DNA of 24,030 nt, taken from NCBI GenBank assembly GCA_903772945.1, contig CAICTM010001707.1, forward strand, positions 1 through 24,030, in the 5' to 3' direction. The notes beneath the pieces were generated by a model. That model saw nothing but the letters and a program-made list of their open reading frames with translations, searched no databases and was not told the origin of the DNA. The DNA comes from Seminavis robusta. Its lineage: Eukaryota; Bacillariophyta; Bacillariophyceae; Naviculales; Naviculaceae. The translations under genes and the position numbers were made by a program. How positions within the stretch are numbered: position 1 is the first letter of the stretch; each line of letters opens with the position of its first letter. Of this stretch, positions 1 to 8,911 are shown one piece after another.

Positions 1-345
1 TGGCTATTCGTCTGCGCCTGGGAGCAGGATCTCGCAATCCTCACCATCCGGTTACGGGATCAATCATTGTCAAGAATGAAGCGTGCAGGAATTCTTTTTC
101 TGAGAGTCCCCGACGTTGATAACGGAGCTATCAGGTCAATACATATCTTCCCAAAGGGACTCTCGCAAGTCTTGGCAGGTACCAATCCCAGCTTACGCGT
201 ACTGGTTGTTCATCTGGCAGACTTTGGCAACGTTGACATACGGCACTGCACAACTTGCGCATTCCTTTCCAGGTGTATGTGTGACTGATGTTGTACGTTC
301 TGTGCGAGTCTCGCAAGGATGAATCAGCACACCTTGGTACATTCA
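1..345 (-). pseudogene. Integrase remnant (gypsy): zinc-binding region and start of catalytic core
   Basis: Minus-strand frames around 150-300 contain a W-KGMRK segment followed by a C-x2-C pair. That matches the HHCC zinc-binding head of retroviral-type integrases, where the histidines precede a WPGM-like motif. Just downstream (about 90-130 on the plus strand), another frame reads I-C-I-D-L-I, which fits the first catalytic aspartate segment of the DDE core. Beyond it an I-P-x-P/T-G-like stretch also fits gypsy integrases, with stops between. The remaining two catalytic acids would lie outside the window. The family is assigned by motif memory, not by alignment. Confidence 0.6.
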
Positions 346-389
346 ACTAGATTCTTCTGCATAGTTTTAGGTACGACGATCTTACGTCC

Positions 390-985
390 TTAACTACTAA
401 GTAGTAATGATCTTATCCCCTCTGGGAAGATTGCTTCTTTGAGTCGTATTGGCTGTCCCTGAGGAACTTCTTGATATGTTTGTCGTATTTCTGACGTATT
501 CGATCTCGGGACGCAGAGAGGGAATTCGCTAGGGAAGTCCTCTTCGTTTGCAGCCATGAGCTCAAACGATCTCGCTGGCGTCCATGTTCTGAAGAACCGT
601 CGTATGTTAGACGATGTTAAGTCTGACACTGCATCAGCGAACGATGTTGCTGTTCGCCTTTGATGTACCGTATTCAGGGTCCGTATTCTTCCAAGTAATA
701 AGGGCCCATCGCATACGCAATCGGTATTGAATTCTTGACATGTAAGTATTCTTTGGTCCGTATGCACAACGACTTCTGTCCCAGAAGAATATTACGGAAA
801 TCTTTTAGAGTTTCTACAATACGAGAAGTTCCTTCTCGGTAACTGTGTAACGTGTCTGAGCAGGGTTGATCTTCCTGCTGTAGAAGCGCATAGGTTTTCC
901 CTTATGGTTCTCTGGGAAATTACTGGCAACCTAGTTGAGTATACTTCGCATCGTGTGGATAAACGAACTGATCCGTTGAGTCAGG
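390..985 (-). pseudogene. RNase H domain and linker remnant (gypsy)
   Basis: Minus-strand translation gives, in successive frames, a YSR-like segment with NPAQ-type context, an ETLK-FRNILLGQ-like block, a VHTDQ block, and near 620-645 an FADAVSDL motif. The last matches the V-A-D-A-L-S-R-L signature that ends the RNase H domain in Ty3/gypsy elements. After it, an EDFPSEFPL block corresponds to the linker before integrase. Frames change several times and stops are present, so the domain is dead. The segment from 767 down to 390 stays open in one frame. Confidence 0.7.
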
Positions 986-2145
986 GTAGGCGGAGCAGAG
1001 GTTTCTTTGCTGATGATCTTCTCATCTGGCTAAAGGCCTTGCGGTTCGGCTTCCCATTTCCAATTTCTTGTTTTTTGGAAGTCAACGAAGCGAGTGGGCC
1101 AGTACATGTGATCGTCAATCCAACATGTTCTCGATAGTAGTTCACTAATCCAATGAATCTACGAGTTACTTCCTGTTTGGAGGAGAGAGCGATACCTGGA
1201 CGCGTCTTTATCTTTGTTAATAAGGTTTGATCTCCTTTCCGAGTAATCAAGTAGCAAGATATTCAAGTTCTCCTTCCTTCGAAGAATGGACTTGGTGATC
1301 ATTGATCTTGAGTCCGGTTTCTCGAAGCCTTTGGAGTACTTCATCTAACTTTTCAACGTGATCTGCGAGATCGTCGTCTAGTTATGATTAGTGATCATCA
1401 ATTTATTCACGGACGTATTCTAGGCCGTGATTAGTGTTCCCATCTTCTCTTGGAAGATGTCGTACTATTACATAGGCCCATTTGCACCTCTGGTACTCGT
1501 ATTTCCCCACGGGAGTACGATGGTACAGAGTTGTTTCGGTTGAGGTTACGCTCGATTTGATAGTAGTCCCCATGTTCAGAGTCTAGACTAGTAGCATATT
1601 GAATCCATCTAGAGTTAAGAGCATGTCCTGTATTATTGGATAGATAAGGCTTACGCTTAATCTTTTGTTCATTCCAGGAAACAGCAGATGAAATCATACA
1701 GATCCATCTTTTTGGGAATGATAAAAGTTGTGCCGCCACTCGGAACGATTACACTTCTTGAGTACTACTGCTCTGCAGAGCGTTCAACCTCCATCTTAAG
1801 AGTGTTTGGTATGGACACGTGAGATAGGTAAGCCCTGGCATGTAGGGTTTAGCAACAGGAGAGTTTTACTTCGTAGATCGTCCATCTGCCACTTTACTAA
1901 AGTACCATCGAATAAGTCAGAGTACCATCGTACAGTAAGGAATGAAGCTGTTCTTTCTCTACCTGTATTAACTGTTTTACTTGGCAAACCTGCCTTAAGT
2001 CAGCTTGTTCGTATTTCGCATCAAAGAACTTTTGAGACGTATCTGCACTGTCACAACAGCATAGGTCAGGAATGAAGAAGTTCCTTTTCTCATTAGTGTC
2101 GCTAGTCTTTATGGAGATAGATGCGCCGTCCCATTCCGCTGACAT
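981..2145 (-). pseudogene. Reverse transcriptase remnant (gypsy)
   Basis: From high to low coordinates the minus strand shows an A-K-Y-E-Q-A-D-L block and a LFDGTL block (about 1915-2060), both typical of the stretch just before gypsy reverse transcriptase. Next come a Y-Y-Q-I-E and a Q-MGLCNS block (about 1460-1600) from the palm. At 1394-1405 the metal-binding box keeps I-D-D, but the codon before it is TAA where tyrosine is expected. At about 1100-1180 there is a FIGLVNYYR block from the connection region, and an F-x2-M-R block near 1010. Several frames are needed to read it. Confidence 0.75.
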
Positions 2146-2289
2146 GGTAGTGAAATCGAACTGGAATCCTAATCAGAGAGAATGTCTGACTATGATCATG
2201 TCAGTACGCCCCAGCTCTTGGTGACGTGTATTCCCACTCGATAATTCATACTTCGTAGGAATCTCAGGAAATCACGAATGTCCCTTGCA

Positions 2290-2450
2290 ATTCGTCTGGT
2301 GTTTAATTACCTGTCAGGGGCTAGTCCAACATCGTTTGGCGCCCCCAAGATCCTTCTGCGTTAATTTCTTAGCATGTAGGTTGAGCAATCAAGGTTCCGG
2401 ATGCTCCTGTATCCAGTAAGCAACGGAGGTAACGGTTTTGGTTCCTTCTC
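2290..2450 (-). pseudogene. Aspartic protease remnant (gypsy)
   Basis: On the minus strand the bases at 2402-2413 encode D-T-G-A within LLDTGASGTLI. This is the classic active-site triad context of retropepsins. The frame then meets a stop about nine codons later. No second motif (G-R/K-D/N) could be picked out. The position between the zinc knuckle (2593-2619) and the reverse transcriptase is as expected for gypsy. Confidence 0.65.
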
Positions 2451-2579
2451 TCGCTTGTAAAGCTATACATAGACGATGTGTTTGAGGTCTTTTGTCTTGT
2501 CGACGTTTACGAGGTGGTTGGCCACCGACGTAGGTTAACGTATGCTAAATAGATCATCAGAGTCTATTGAGCAGCTCTC

Positions 2580-2976
2580 TAGGAATATCTAATTTGCCGT
2601 AGTGTTCACAGTCGAAACAATTCTTGTTTAAGTTGTAGATATCTTCATCACTTTGGTATGAGAAATCGGAACATGGTTCGTTGAGTCATATCCTGGCCTA
2701 ATCCTCAGATAGAGATTCTCCATCCAAGTGATTGAAATTGATAGAGGAGTTGTCCTCATTGTCAGAGTTTTCTGATTTGCGCTTGGCAACATGGTTGTGA
2801 AGTTTGCAAGTGGTTGTACGAGTATCGTCGATCTCGTTTCCTTCGTCATTGTCGACGAGAGGAAGAATGGGTTTGTCACGCAACTGTTTCTCGAAGTTGC
2901 GGAACGCATGCTTTCCTTGAGCATCTTACATGGTGAAGGAATATTGAGGGTAGCTGAAAGCTATTGTGTTTGTTAA
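2580..2976 (-). pseudogene. Gag carboxyl end with zinc knuckle, decayed
   Basis: At 2593-2619 the minus strand encodes C-F-D-C-E-H-Y-G-K, which resembles a CCHC zinc knuckle that has lost spacing and its final cysteine. Above it, the frame at 2883-2698 is rich in Asp, Asn and Glu and ends in a stop before the knuckle. I cannot recognise the rest as gag by sequence alone; position and the knuckle are the arguments. The upper limit is uncertain. Confidence 0.45.
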
Positions 2977-3361
2977 CAAAATGCACTACGCTAAAAGCTA
3001 GTGTAAAGATCTTCGAGTGTTTTGAGTTTGAGAGAATGAAAGTTATGAGAGATTAGAAAGCTATGAAAACTAATCAACGAGAGAATCATCATCAGGGATC
3101 GTAGATCTGGCTCCCCGCGGGAGACTATAAAGTGTGAAGAGTAGGTTGCGGTAGTAATCCTACGTCTCCACGATCCTAAAACGGAACGCGTGGAGGTTTG
3201 TCTAGCCTGGATCTAGTAGCGTGGAAGTACTCCACGCTGGCTAAATATCTAGAGCGATGTTTATCATCAACCTAGTATGACCAGCGCGGTCATTGAGAAC
3301 CCTGTCTCAAATGACTATTCACGAGAGACTCAGTCATGAGTCGAACTCAAACCCTATCTAG
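2977..3361. other. Non-coding spacer between retroelement fragments, with three short hairpins
   Basis: No reading frame here looks coding. Three short perfect inverted repeats lie within 182 bases: 3111-3123 (arms of 5, loop CGC), 3218-3238 (arms AGCGTGGA and TCCACGCT, loop of 5) and 3278-3292 (arms TGACC and GGTCA, loop of 5). The segment may hold the remains of an LTR or leader belonging to one of the flanking elements, but no TG...CA ends or second copy could be matched. Confidence 0.5.
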
Positions 3362-5410
3362 GATCGAGTCGCGAATAAGGCTAAGAGCCGTGTATTGCAG
3401 TTGGCAGCATGGACGGGTTTGTCTGGTTTGATCGGGACGACGAATGCAACGTTGCCTTGGGATGCTGCAGTGTATGCCGAGGGAGGTCCTGACGGTGTAA
3501 GCATCGGATCCGACCTTATCCTTCAGCGGTATAATGAAACCCATAATATAATTGTGAGCCGCTCTGCCTTCCCTGACACCGTCTTCCACACAGCTCCATG
3601 TGAAGGAGTGATCCCTCGGGATGGCCAAGACGATGATCAGAGCTGCTGCTCCGACTACAGCTCAGATACAGAGAATGAATTTCGCTGCTTGTACCATGGA
3701 CCCAGTCGGCGTCAGCGGGAGAATCAGCGCGGCAACTGTTATGAAGCTTTCCAAGACCAAGACTCACTATCAGTCGAAGAACAGCACCACCAAGTTGCGT
3801 TTGAGTTCCCAGGAGTGGCAGATGCCGAACTCACAGGAGTGGCAGAGCCAAATCTTGCAGGAGTGTCGGTCAAGAGCCTCATTCCTGATGGACCCAACAC
3901 AGTTTATCTCAACAGTGGCAGTTCCGTCCGAACTGTCATGAATCAGGACATGATTGTCCGCCAGCGGCTCTCTCCAAGACCAATCGAGATGGCCACAAAT
4001 GTTGGAAGCACCAAGCTTACCCAAGAAGGTGACACCCCTTATGGAAATGGTTATGCCAATCCAGGAGGCATCGCCAACATCAACGCTTTGTCTCTTGTTG
4101 TGGATGACTGCGTTAGGGCACAGGATGGATCCTATGTCCTCATGGACTCAAGAGTCGACGACGCCATCTACCACTACCGCCCAACTGGGATCCATACCAG
4201 GTATGGGAGGACCGCCAAAGGTCTGTATGGCGTGCTGATTGAGCAAGCCCTACGGGATCACATGGCCCAACTCAACCAGTTTTCACCGGAGTTCCAGAAT
4301 TTGGTCCAGACGGTGGAGGGCAACCTCGAAGGCTTTACCAAGAAACAAGCCAAGGGTGCATTTCTCGCAAGAAATCTGTACGACAACCTCCAGCACCCAT
4401 CTTTGGAGGGCTACCGCAACATGATCAGGACTGGTCAAATTCGCGATTGTCCTGTCAAGTTGGAGGACATCGACCGCGCCGAATTAATTTTTGGCAGCGA
4501 CATGGGCAAGGCCAAGGGCTCTACCACATGCAGACGCCCACCACCGGTGACCGACAGTATCCATGCTGTTCCGGATGAGCTGGTGGCCCCACACAGGTTC
4601 TTGACAGGATGTATGGATGTCTTCTATGTTTGTGAAATTGCTTTCCTTGCATTTACTGACCTCCAAATCCGTCACCGAGAATCTGCCTACCTTACCAACA
4701 GGAAAGGCCAATCCTTCTATGCCGCCATTGACAAGATCTTTGACCGGTATGGGAACAATGACTTCAAGATCCAAGAAATCCAGTGTGACCTGGAGTTCAA
4801 GAGCTTGATGGATCCTGTCAAAAACGACATGGAGCTCAAGCTGAACCATGGAGCGGCTCAGACACACAGTGGCCCAGCCGAACGCAACATCAGAACCTTG
4901 AAGGAGCGCATCCGCGCAGCCTGGCATTCAACCCCATTCATGGTGATGCCAAAGGTGATGATTGTGGAATTGGTGTACGATGTTAACTGTAAACTCAACC
5001 TCTTCCCCGCGCTTGATGGAATCTCCAAAGTGTATCCTCCCAGGCAGATCTTGGAGGGTCGGACCACAAGCTACAAAGATATTCAGTACACTTTTGGGGG
5101 CTATTGTCTTGCTTCCAACGAACCAGACAAGCTCAATTCCATGGAGCCCAGGCAATTGGATTGCATATATCTCCGCCCCCTGATGGACAACCACCAAGGA
5201 GGGCACAGTGTGATGGATCTTGTCACCTTTGAGGTGATCACATGCCAGCATGTTCATATTCTGCCGATGCCTCGCTCAGTCATTGATGCTGTCGAAAAGA
5301 AGGCATACGGTGAGGGCAAGAAACCACTAATCTTTCACAACCGTGACTTTGTGGAATTTTTGCTTACCTGTAGGTTTGCCTGCAGGAGTGGATGGTGTCA
5401 ATGGAAATGA
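3362..5410 (+). pseudogene. Copia (CoDi-like) pol fragment: protease-like site and integrase
   Basis: This is a long open frame with no ATG near its start. It is open from 3362, and the first 100 or so residues are unrecognised. An N-S-G-S-S segment (codons at 3911-3919) sits where Copia protease has D-S-G, so the catalytic Asp has become Asn. Next comes a gag-pre-integrase block (L-Y-D-N-L-Q-H-P-S-L, then D-C-P-V-x-L-E-D-I-x-x-A-E-x-I-F-G), which is highly characteristic of diatom CoDi elements. The integrase core follows, with candidate acids in M-D-V-F-Y, Q-C-D-L-E-F and A-E-R-N-I-R-T-L-K-E-R. The gag region with zinc knuckle expected upstream is missing. Near 5355-5385 the CoDi reading moves to the +1 overlapping frame. 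Reverse transcriptase and RNase H, which should follow, are absent. Confidence 0.8.
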
Positions 5411-5873
5411 GAGCTACCTCCAAGTCTATGGAGACTCTTCGGACGAAGATTCAGTGGAATCCAAGGAATCAGATGAAGATTCTGAGGATGGGAACGCCCC
5501 AGGGCTAGTACCAAGGGCATCAAAACAGTATGCCACAGACATTGACTCCGATGAAGAAGGAGAAGAGGGATTCCAAGGAATCCCAACAAGCACAAGTCCA
5601 GACAACCCTACAGTTGAAGAGACGGCACCAGCAGTGGATACCAATGATGGAAACCTCGCTGGGCCAGCTAAGGCTTCCAAGCTTCCTCGAGTTGGAATTA
5701 GACGCTCAGCTCGGATTGCTACAGCCGAAGCAAAGAAAGGAGTGACCTTCGTCCAAGATGATGAAGCGAAGCAACCACTACTGTATGAGACAGAGACAAG
5801 CAAGCACCTAGCTTTGTTCATGGACTCCTGTAATCACAGGAGTGCCACAGCAGAAGTCAAGGATGACAGTTAA
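5343..5873 (+). pseudogene. Copia (CoDi-like) acidic linker after integrase, truncated before reverse transcriptase
   Basis: This frame overlaps the end of the upstream integrase frame and continues it after a frame change. It is rich in Asp, Glu and Ser, with a GLPAGVDG segment and a basic R-R-S-A-R-I motif near its middle. CoDi polyproteins carry a similar low-complexity acidic linker with GVD-type repeats between integrase and reverse transcriptase. The frame ends at 5873, inside the region where the opposite strand begins to encode the gag protein. The polymerase domain is therefore missing and the fragment is cut by the junction. Confidence 0.65.
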
Positions 5874-7146
5874 AGCATTCTTTGTCTTTCCAGAATTCTT
5901 TGTCATAGCTCGTGTTTCCGCGGCCTTTTCCTCTGCCACCACTCCGTCCTCTCCCGCCTTGTGCTGTCTGAGCAAAGGAGCTTCCGTGGGAAGTGAACTG
6001 TCGTGGAGTGTTACTCTTGGTGTGTTTGTCCAAGAGGTGTAATACGTCATGTAACGTATGGGGATAGTTATCAGTGCCTTTGGCAAAGTCGTCCCTCAGG
6101 TTCTGTTTAAGCTTGGTGTTTTCGGCTGAACTATTTGTTAAGAATATGTAACTATAGTACCGTTCTTCAGCGTATGCCGAGACTTTCTTCTGGTCATCGG
6201 CTCCAAGGTCAGCGTATGCTGTGTTTGGGTGGAGTAGTTTAGCCGTATGCAGCAGGGCTGCATCGTGTAGCTTGGAAATACCCACGGATTTTGCAATGTC
6301 CCTCTTCGTGGTAAATTGCTCGTGGTATTCGGAAGCGGTAAGGCTCCCTTGGTGGAAATTCAACAGTTGTTTTTCCAGTTGGAATAATGTGTGGTACACA
6401 AAATTATCATCGGTCTGGGCCATGATCGTCTTATGGATCATTTTTCGTAGCTCCAGTGGGTCGCATCTTAACAGGACGTCATCGAAGTCCGTGTTCTGCT
6501 TCATCTTGTAATTTAATAGTCGGGTGCACTGCCCTATGATCAAGTTGAATGCTTTGCCTCTATTTTCTTGTAGTTTTGCCAACCTCGTAAGGTGAGTCTT
6601 CATGAGCCCTCCATACTCTGTTTTCTCAAGTTCCCGGAGTTCCTCTTCCGGTGGGTCGGCTATGGCTGCCGTAAGGTCGGCTATTTCATTAACGAGTTTT
6701 GCTTTTTCTATCGTTAGTGTGCGTAAGCTACCGAGAGTCGGGTCATTAGTGACTGCGACTATCTCTGCTTCCTCCAGTAGCTGTAGGCTTGCTTGCGTTG
6801 CCGTTAAGAGACGAGTGTTGTTCGCTGCACATCGTACCTTCGCCGTTTCAAGCCTGTTCCGGGTCTCCGCTGAGTACACCGGTGCTACCAACACTGTATG
6901 TTTCAGGTTGCGTAGCTCATTGCTCATGTCGTCACCCATCTGTTGTTCAACGTAGATGACGATCTTCTCCCATGTGCGTATCATCTGGTCTGCCGTTCCA
7001 GATCCAGTTGTACCGAAGTTAAACACATGTTGGTCGAGGGCTTTGCATGAACCTTTCTGTTGGTTCGACGACGATGGGCTGGATCTTCCATGCCCTCGTC
7101 CTTTGCCGCCTCCTCGGCCACTCTTTCCTTTACCTCTACCGCTCAT
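5857..7146 (-). CDS. gag: Retrotransposon Gag protein, nearly intact, cut inside the zinc knuckle
   Basis: This 429-codon open frame has a clear ATG at 7146 followed by a Gly/Arg/Lys-rich head. The middle is helical and contains a G-Q-C-T-R-L segment (about residue 205) and an L-E-K-Q-L-L-N-F-H-Q-G-S-L-T-A-S-E-Y block, the usual layout of retrotransposon capsid proteins. A second Gly/Arg-rich stretch (about 395-415) leads to C-F-N-C-H and a stop two codons later, so the CCHC knuckle loses its last cysteine. The capsid resembles CoDi-type gag more than I can show for gypsy, but the assignment is not certain. The missing knuckle end coincides with the plus-strand Copia fragment, so the protein was truncated by insertion, deletion or inversion. 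No pol follows on this strand that is clearly its own; the decayed gypsy pol further left has its own knuckle. Confidence 0.75.
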   Translation of the reverse strand: MSGRGKGKSGRGGGKGRGHGRSSPSSSNQQKGSCKALDQHVFNFGTTGSGTADQMIRTWEKIVIYVEQQMGDDMSNELRNLKHTVLVAPVYSAETRNRLETAKVRCAANNTRLLTATQASLQLLEEAEIVAVTNDPTLGSLRTLTIEKAKLVNEIADLTAAIADPPEEELRELEKTEYGGLMKTHLTRLAKLQENRGKAFNLIIGQCTRLLNYKMKQNTDFDDVLLRCDPLELRKMIHKTIMAQTDDNFVYHTLFQLEKQLLNFHQGSLTASEYHEQFTTKRDIAKSVGISKLHDAALLHTAKLLHPNTAYADLGADDQKKVSAYAEERYYSYIFLTNSSAENTKLKQNLRDDFAKGTDNYPHTLHDVLHLLDKHTKSNTPRQFTSHGSSFAQTAQGGRGRSGGRGKGRGNTSYDKEFWKDKECFNCHP

Positions 7147-8103
7147 TGTCTATGCTACAGTAGGTGGACTATTTCAATTCTTTCTTTTTTGTTTGACTAG
7201 CTCTTTAATTTAAGGTCTCGTCCGACTACTTATTCGTCTTTTGGCTATGGGGCGATAACTGCAATTTATACTCCTGGCTAGGGAGTGTTAAATCTATGTA
7301 CTAAAGATCTTGCAAGGAGGGCACGATTGCTTCACACACTGTGCGGTCGCTGCCACTCCAAACCCGTTTCTTTGTATTGTTGATTCCTTGTTGGGTGCCC
7401 GTCCTTTGGCCCCTGCGCTGGCACTGTGGCTTTTGCGCTTGTTGTTGGCTCTGACAGTTCTGGCTGGATGCTGTCGGCTCTCCTATCGACAATCCTTGTG
7501 GATTCTGTCGATGAAACTCTTGCTGTTGCCGCCGACGGAACTCTCGTCGTTCGGCTGCAGTCTCCTCTCGCGTCGTCGCGATCCGTCCTCGGATCCGTTG
7601 TCGCGGTGCTGTCGATCCTTCAACAGGCTTCCTCACTTGTTGCGGCGTCGCTCTCGTTGCGTCGTCGCGTTGCCTTCAGTCGCTCTGAAGGGCTTCTCGC
7701 TGTTGCTGTCGATGCTTCGACAGGCTTGGTCTTGTATCGGTCTTCGGCACGACGATCTTGCTCTCGCGTTGCGATCCTTGCGATGTCTTCCTGCTACCGT
7801 TGACTGCTTCGATAGGCTCCTCTTCGCTTCTTCGACTCGATAGTAGACCGCCTTTTCAGTAGTATGTTAGTTGCTCTAAGCTCTCTTAGTTGTTACTGTT
7901 GTTCTATTGAGATAATACTGAAAAAGTGGGTTCCTTGGCTTTTTCTACTGGCATCAAATTCTAGTACAGAGGTACAGGTTGAATCCCTAATCGCGAATCC
8001 CCAACAAGTACCTGGTACAAGTCTACACAAGTTGAAGTTAAAAAGGACAGGTCTGGACTTGACTCGACTCAAGTCTGCTGGAGTGACTTGTTAACGGTCA
8101 CAT
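7147..8103 (-). mobile_element. Probable leader and LTR-like region of the gag-bearing element
   Basis: Minus-strand upstream DNA of an LTR element gag should hold leader, primer-binding site and 5' LTR. Here about 160 bases of AT-rich leader (7147-7310) are followed by a GC-rich, low-complexity block. One possible LTR would run on the minus strand from TGTGACC (ending at 8103) to ...TCCTTGCA (starting at 7311). The TG...CA ends fit, but no second copy is in the window and no primer-binding site was recognised, so the limits are a guess. Long frames on both strands across 7300-7840 are Arg/Ser/Leu- or Gln-rich and reflect the repeat composition, not genes. Confidence 0.35.
7611..7822. repeat. 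Diverged tandem repeats of about 95-97 bp
   Basis: The word GTCGAT-CTTC-ACAGGCTT occurs at 7611-7630, again at 7708-7727, and in a weaker form at about 7801-7820, a spacing of 97 and then about 94 bases. Between these anchors the DNA is rich in TCGTCGC and GTTGC words, consistent with a decayed tandem array. A looser copy may begin near 7507. The array sits upstream of the minus-strand gag start, in the presumed LTR or leader. Confidence 0.5.
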
Positions 8104-8640
8104 TTTGGTTTCTTATGGTGCACTTCTCACTGGTTCCAACATTAACACGTCTCCACTGGTTGAGTCTCGCTGTCACTCTTGCCGGTCTCGCGCGTTCCGA
8201 GCCGTTGGCTCTCCTTTACTGCTCTCGCTCGGCCAGTCTCGCTCTAACTAAGTGTCATTTCGCCTCTAAACCAGGGGAGACGTATTCCTGTAAAGTACCA
8301 AGTGGTACGGATACCGGTACCAGGTAGGTACTGGTACCTGAGGGAACGAATCGGCAGATTTTGTATTGGTACGGTAGAATTTCTACATGTTCTACTGAAA
8401 CCGACTGTTAAATACAAACCGGCCGTTAACTATCTCATAAGTCATACAAAACCAGCCGTTATCGTTCCCTTCAAAACAAACCTGCTACTTAGAGCCGACT
8501 GTGCCCCATCGGTCTCCGGCCTGACCATCGGGCTGTCGGGCTTGCACCCTCTCTTAAGCCCTCGGTCAGACCTCCGACCTCGGGTCCCTGCCTCAACCCC
8601 TAAGTAAGCCGGTTCGTTTTTAATAAGAACGAAACTACTA
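8104..8640. other. Spacer without a gene, with a GGTACC hairpin and short repeats
   Basis: No convincing coding frame is present. There is an inverted repeat at 8316-8338 (GGTACCAG, loop of 7, CTGGTACC) that overlaps the palindrome TACCGGTA at 8312-8319. From about 8400 to 8465 the pattern CCG/CCA-nnn-GTTA recurs three times (ACCGACTGTTA, ACCGGCCGTTA, ACCAGCCGTTA). The block may still be part of the retroelement upstream region. Confidence 0.4.
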
Positions 8641-8641
8641 G

Positions 8642-8664
8642 TAGCTAGCTAGCTAGCTAGCTAG
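8642..8664. repeat. TAGC tetranucleotide microsatellite
   Basis: Five tandem copies of TAGC followed by TAG, perfectly regular. It is the longest of eight sites in the window that share the CTAGCTAG core; a second, shorter run lies at 8849-8860. Confidence 0.9.
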
Positions 8665-8870
8665 GATACCTATAGAGCTCTGTGAGATTCGTTCAAGTCA
8701 GTCAAACAAGATGATGATCCAAGTCAGTCAAATAAGATGGTATTGCTTCTTTGAGTCAAGCTCTAGAGCAATACAACTAATTTGGTGTTAGTAGAATTTT
8801 AATGATTACTCTGTAGTAGATAAAACCTACTTGTAACTTAGTCATTGATAGCTAGCTAGTAGCAATAGTT

Positions 8871-8911
8871 CAGCAGCAGCACCAGCAGCACCAGCAGCAC
8901 CAGCACCAGCA
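8871..8911. repeat. CAG/CACCAG microsatellite
   Basis: An imperfect run of CAG and CACCAG units. It lies in non-coding DNA, and no frame through it has support as a gene. Confidence 0.85.

Larger units (their letters stand above)
1..2976 (-). mobile_element. Decayed Ty3/gypsy LTR retrotransposon, gag end to integrase, runs off the left edge
   Basis: Read on the minus strand, the order is zinc knuckle, protease, reverse transcriptase, RNase H and integrase. This is the Ty3/gypsy order; Copia places integrase before reverse transcriptase. Each domain is recognisable only by switching frames, and in-frame stops and indels occur throughout, so no intact protein can be made. The integrase core is cut by the window start, so the 3' LTR, if present, lies outside. 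I see no matching LTR at the 2976 side. The upper limit is approximate: it is the last place where minus-strand coding character can be argued. Decay is much heavier than in the Copia fragment and gag gene next to it, so this is probably the oldest insertion here. Domain parts are listed separately. Confidence 0.8.

Noticed and set aside
2593..5859. Treating the gag at 5857-7146 and the decayed pol at 1-2976 as one element split by the Copia insertion
   Set aside because: The decayed element has its own zinc-knuckle remnant at 2593-2619, while the gag ends within another knuckle. The level of decay also differs greatly. It is not excluded, but it is less likely than separate elements.
7310..7843. 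Plus-strand frames of 125-177 codons over the GC-rich block
   Set aside because: Both strands are open here because the DNA is built of TCG/GTC-rich repeats. The products are Leu/Ser/Arg- or Gln/Arg-rich with no domain or splice context.
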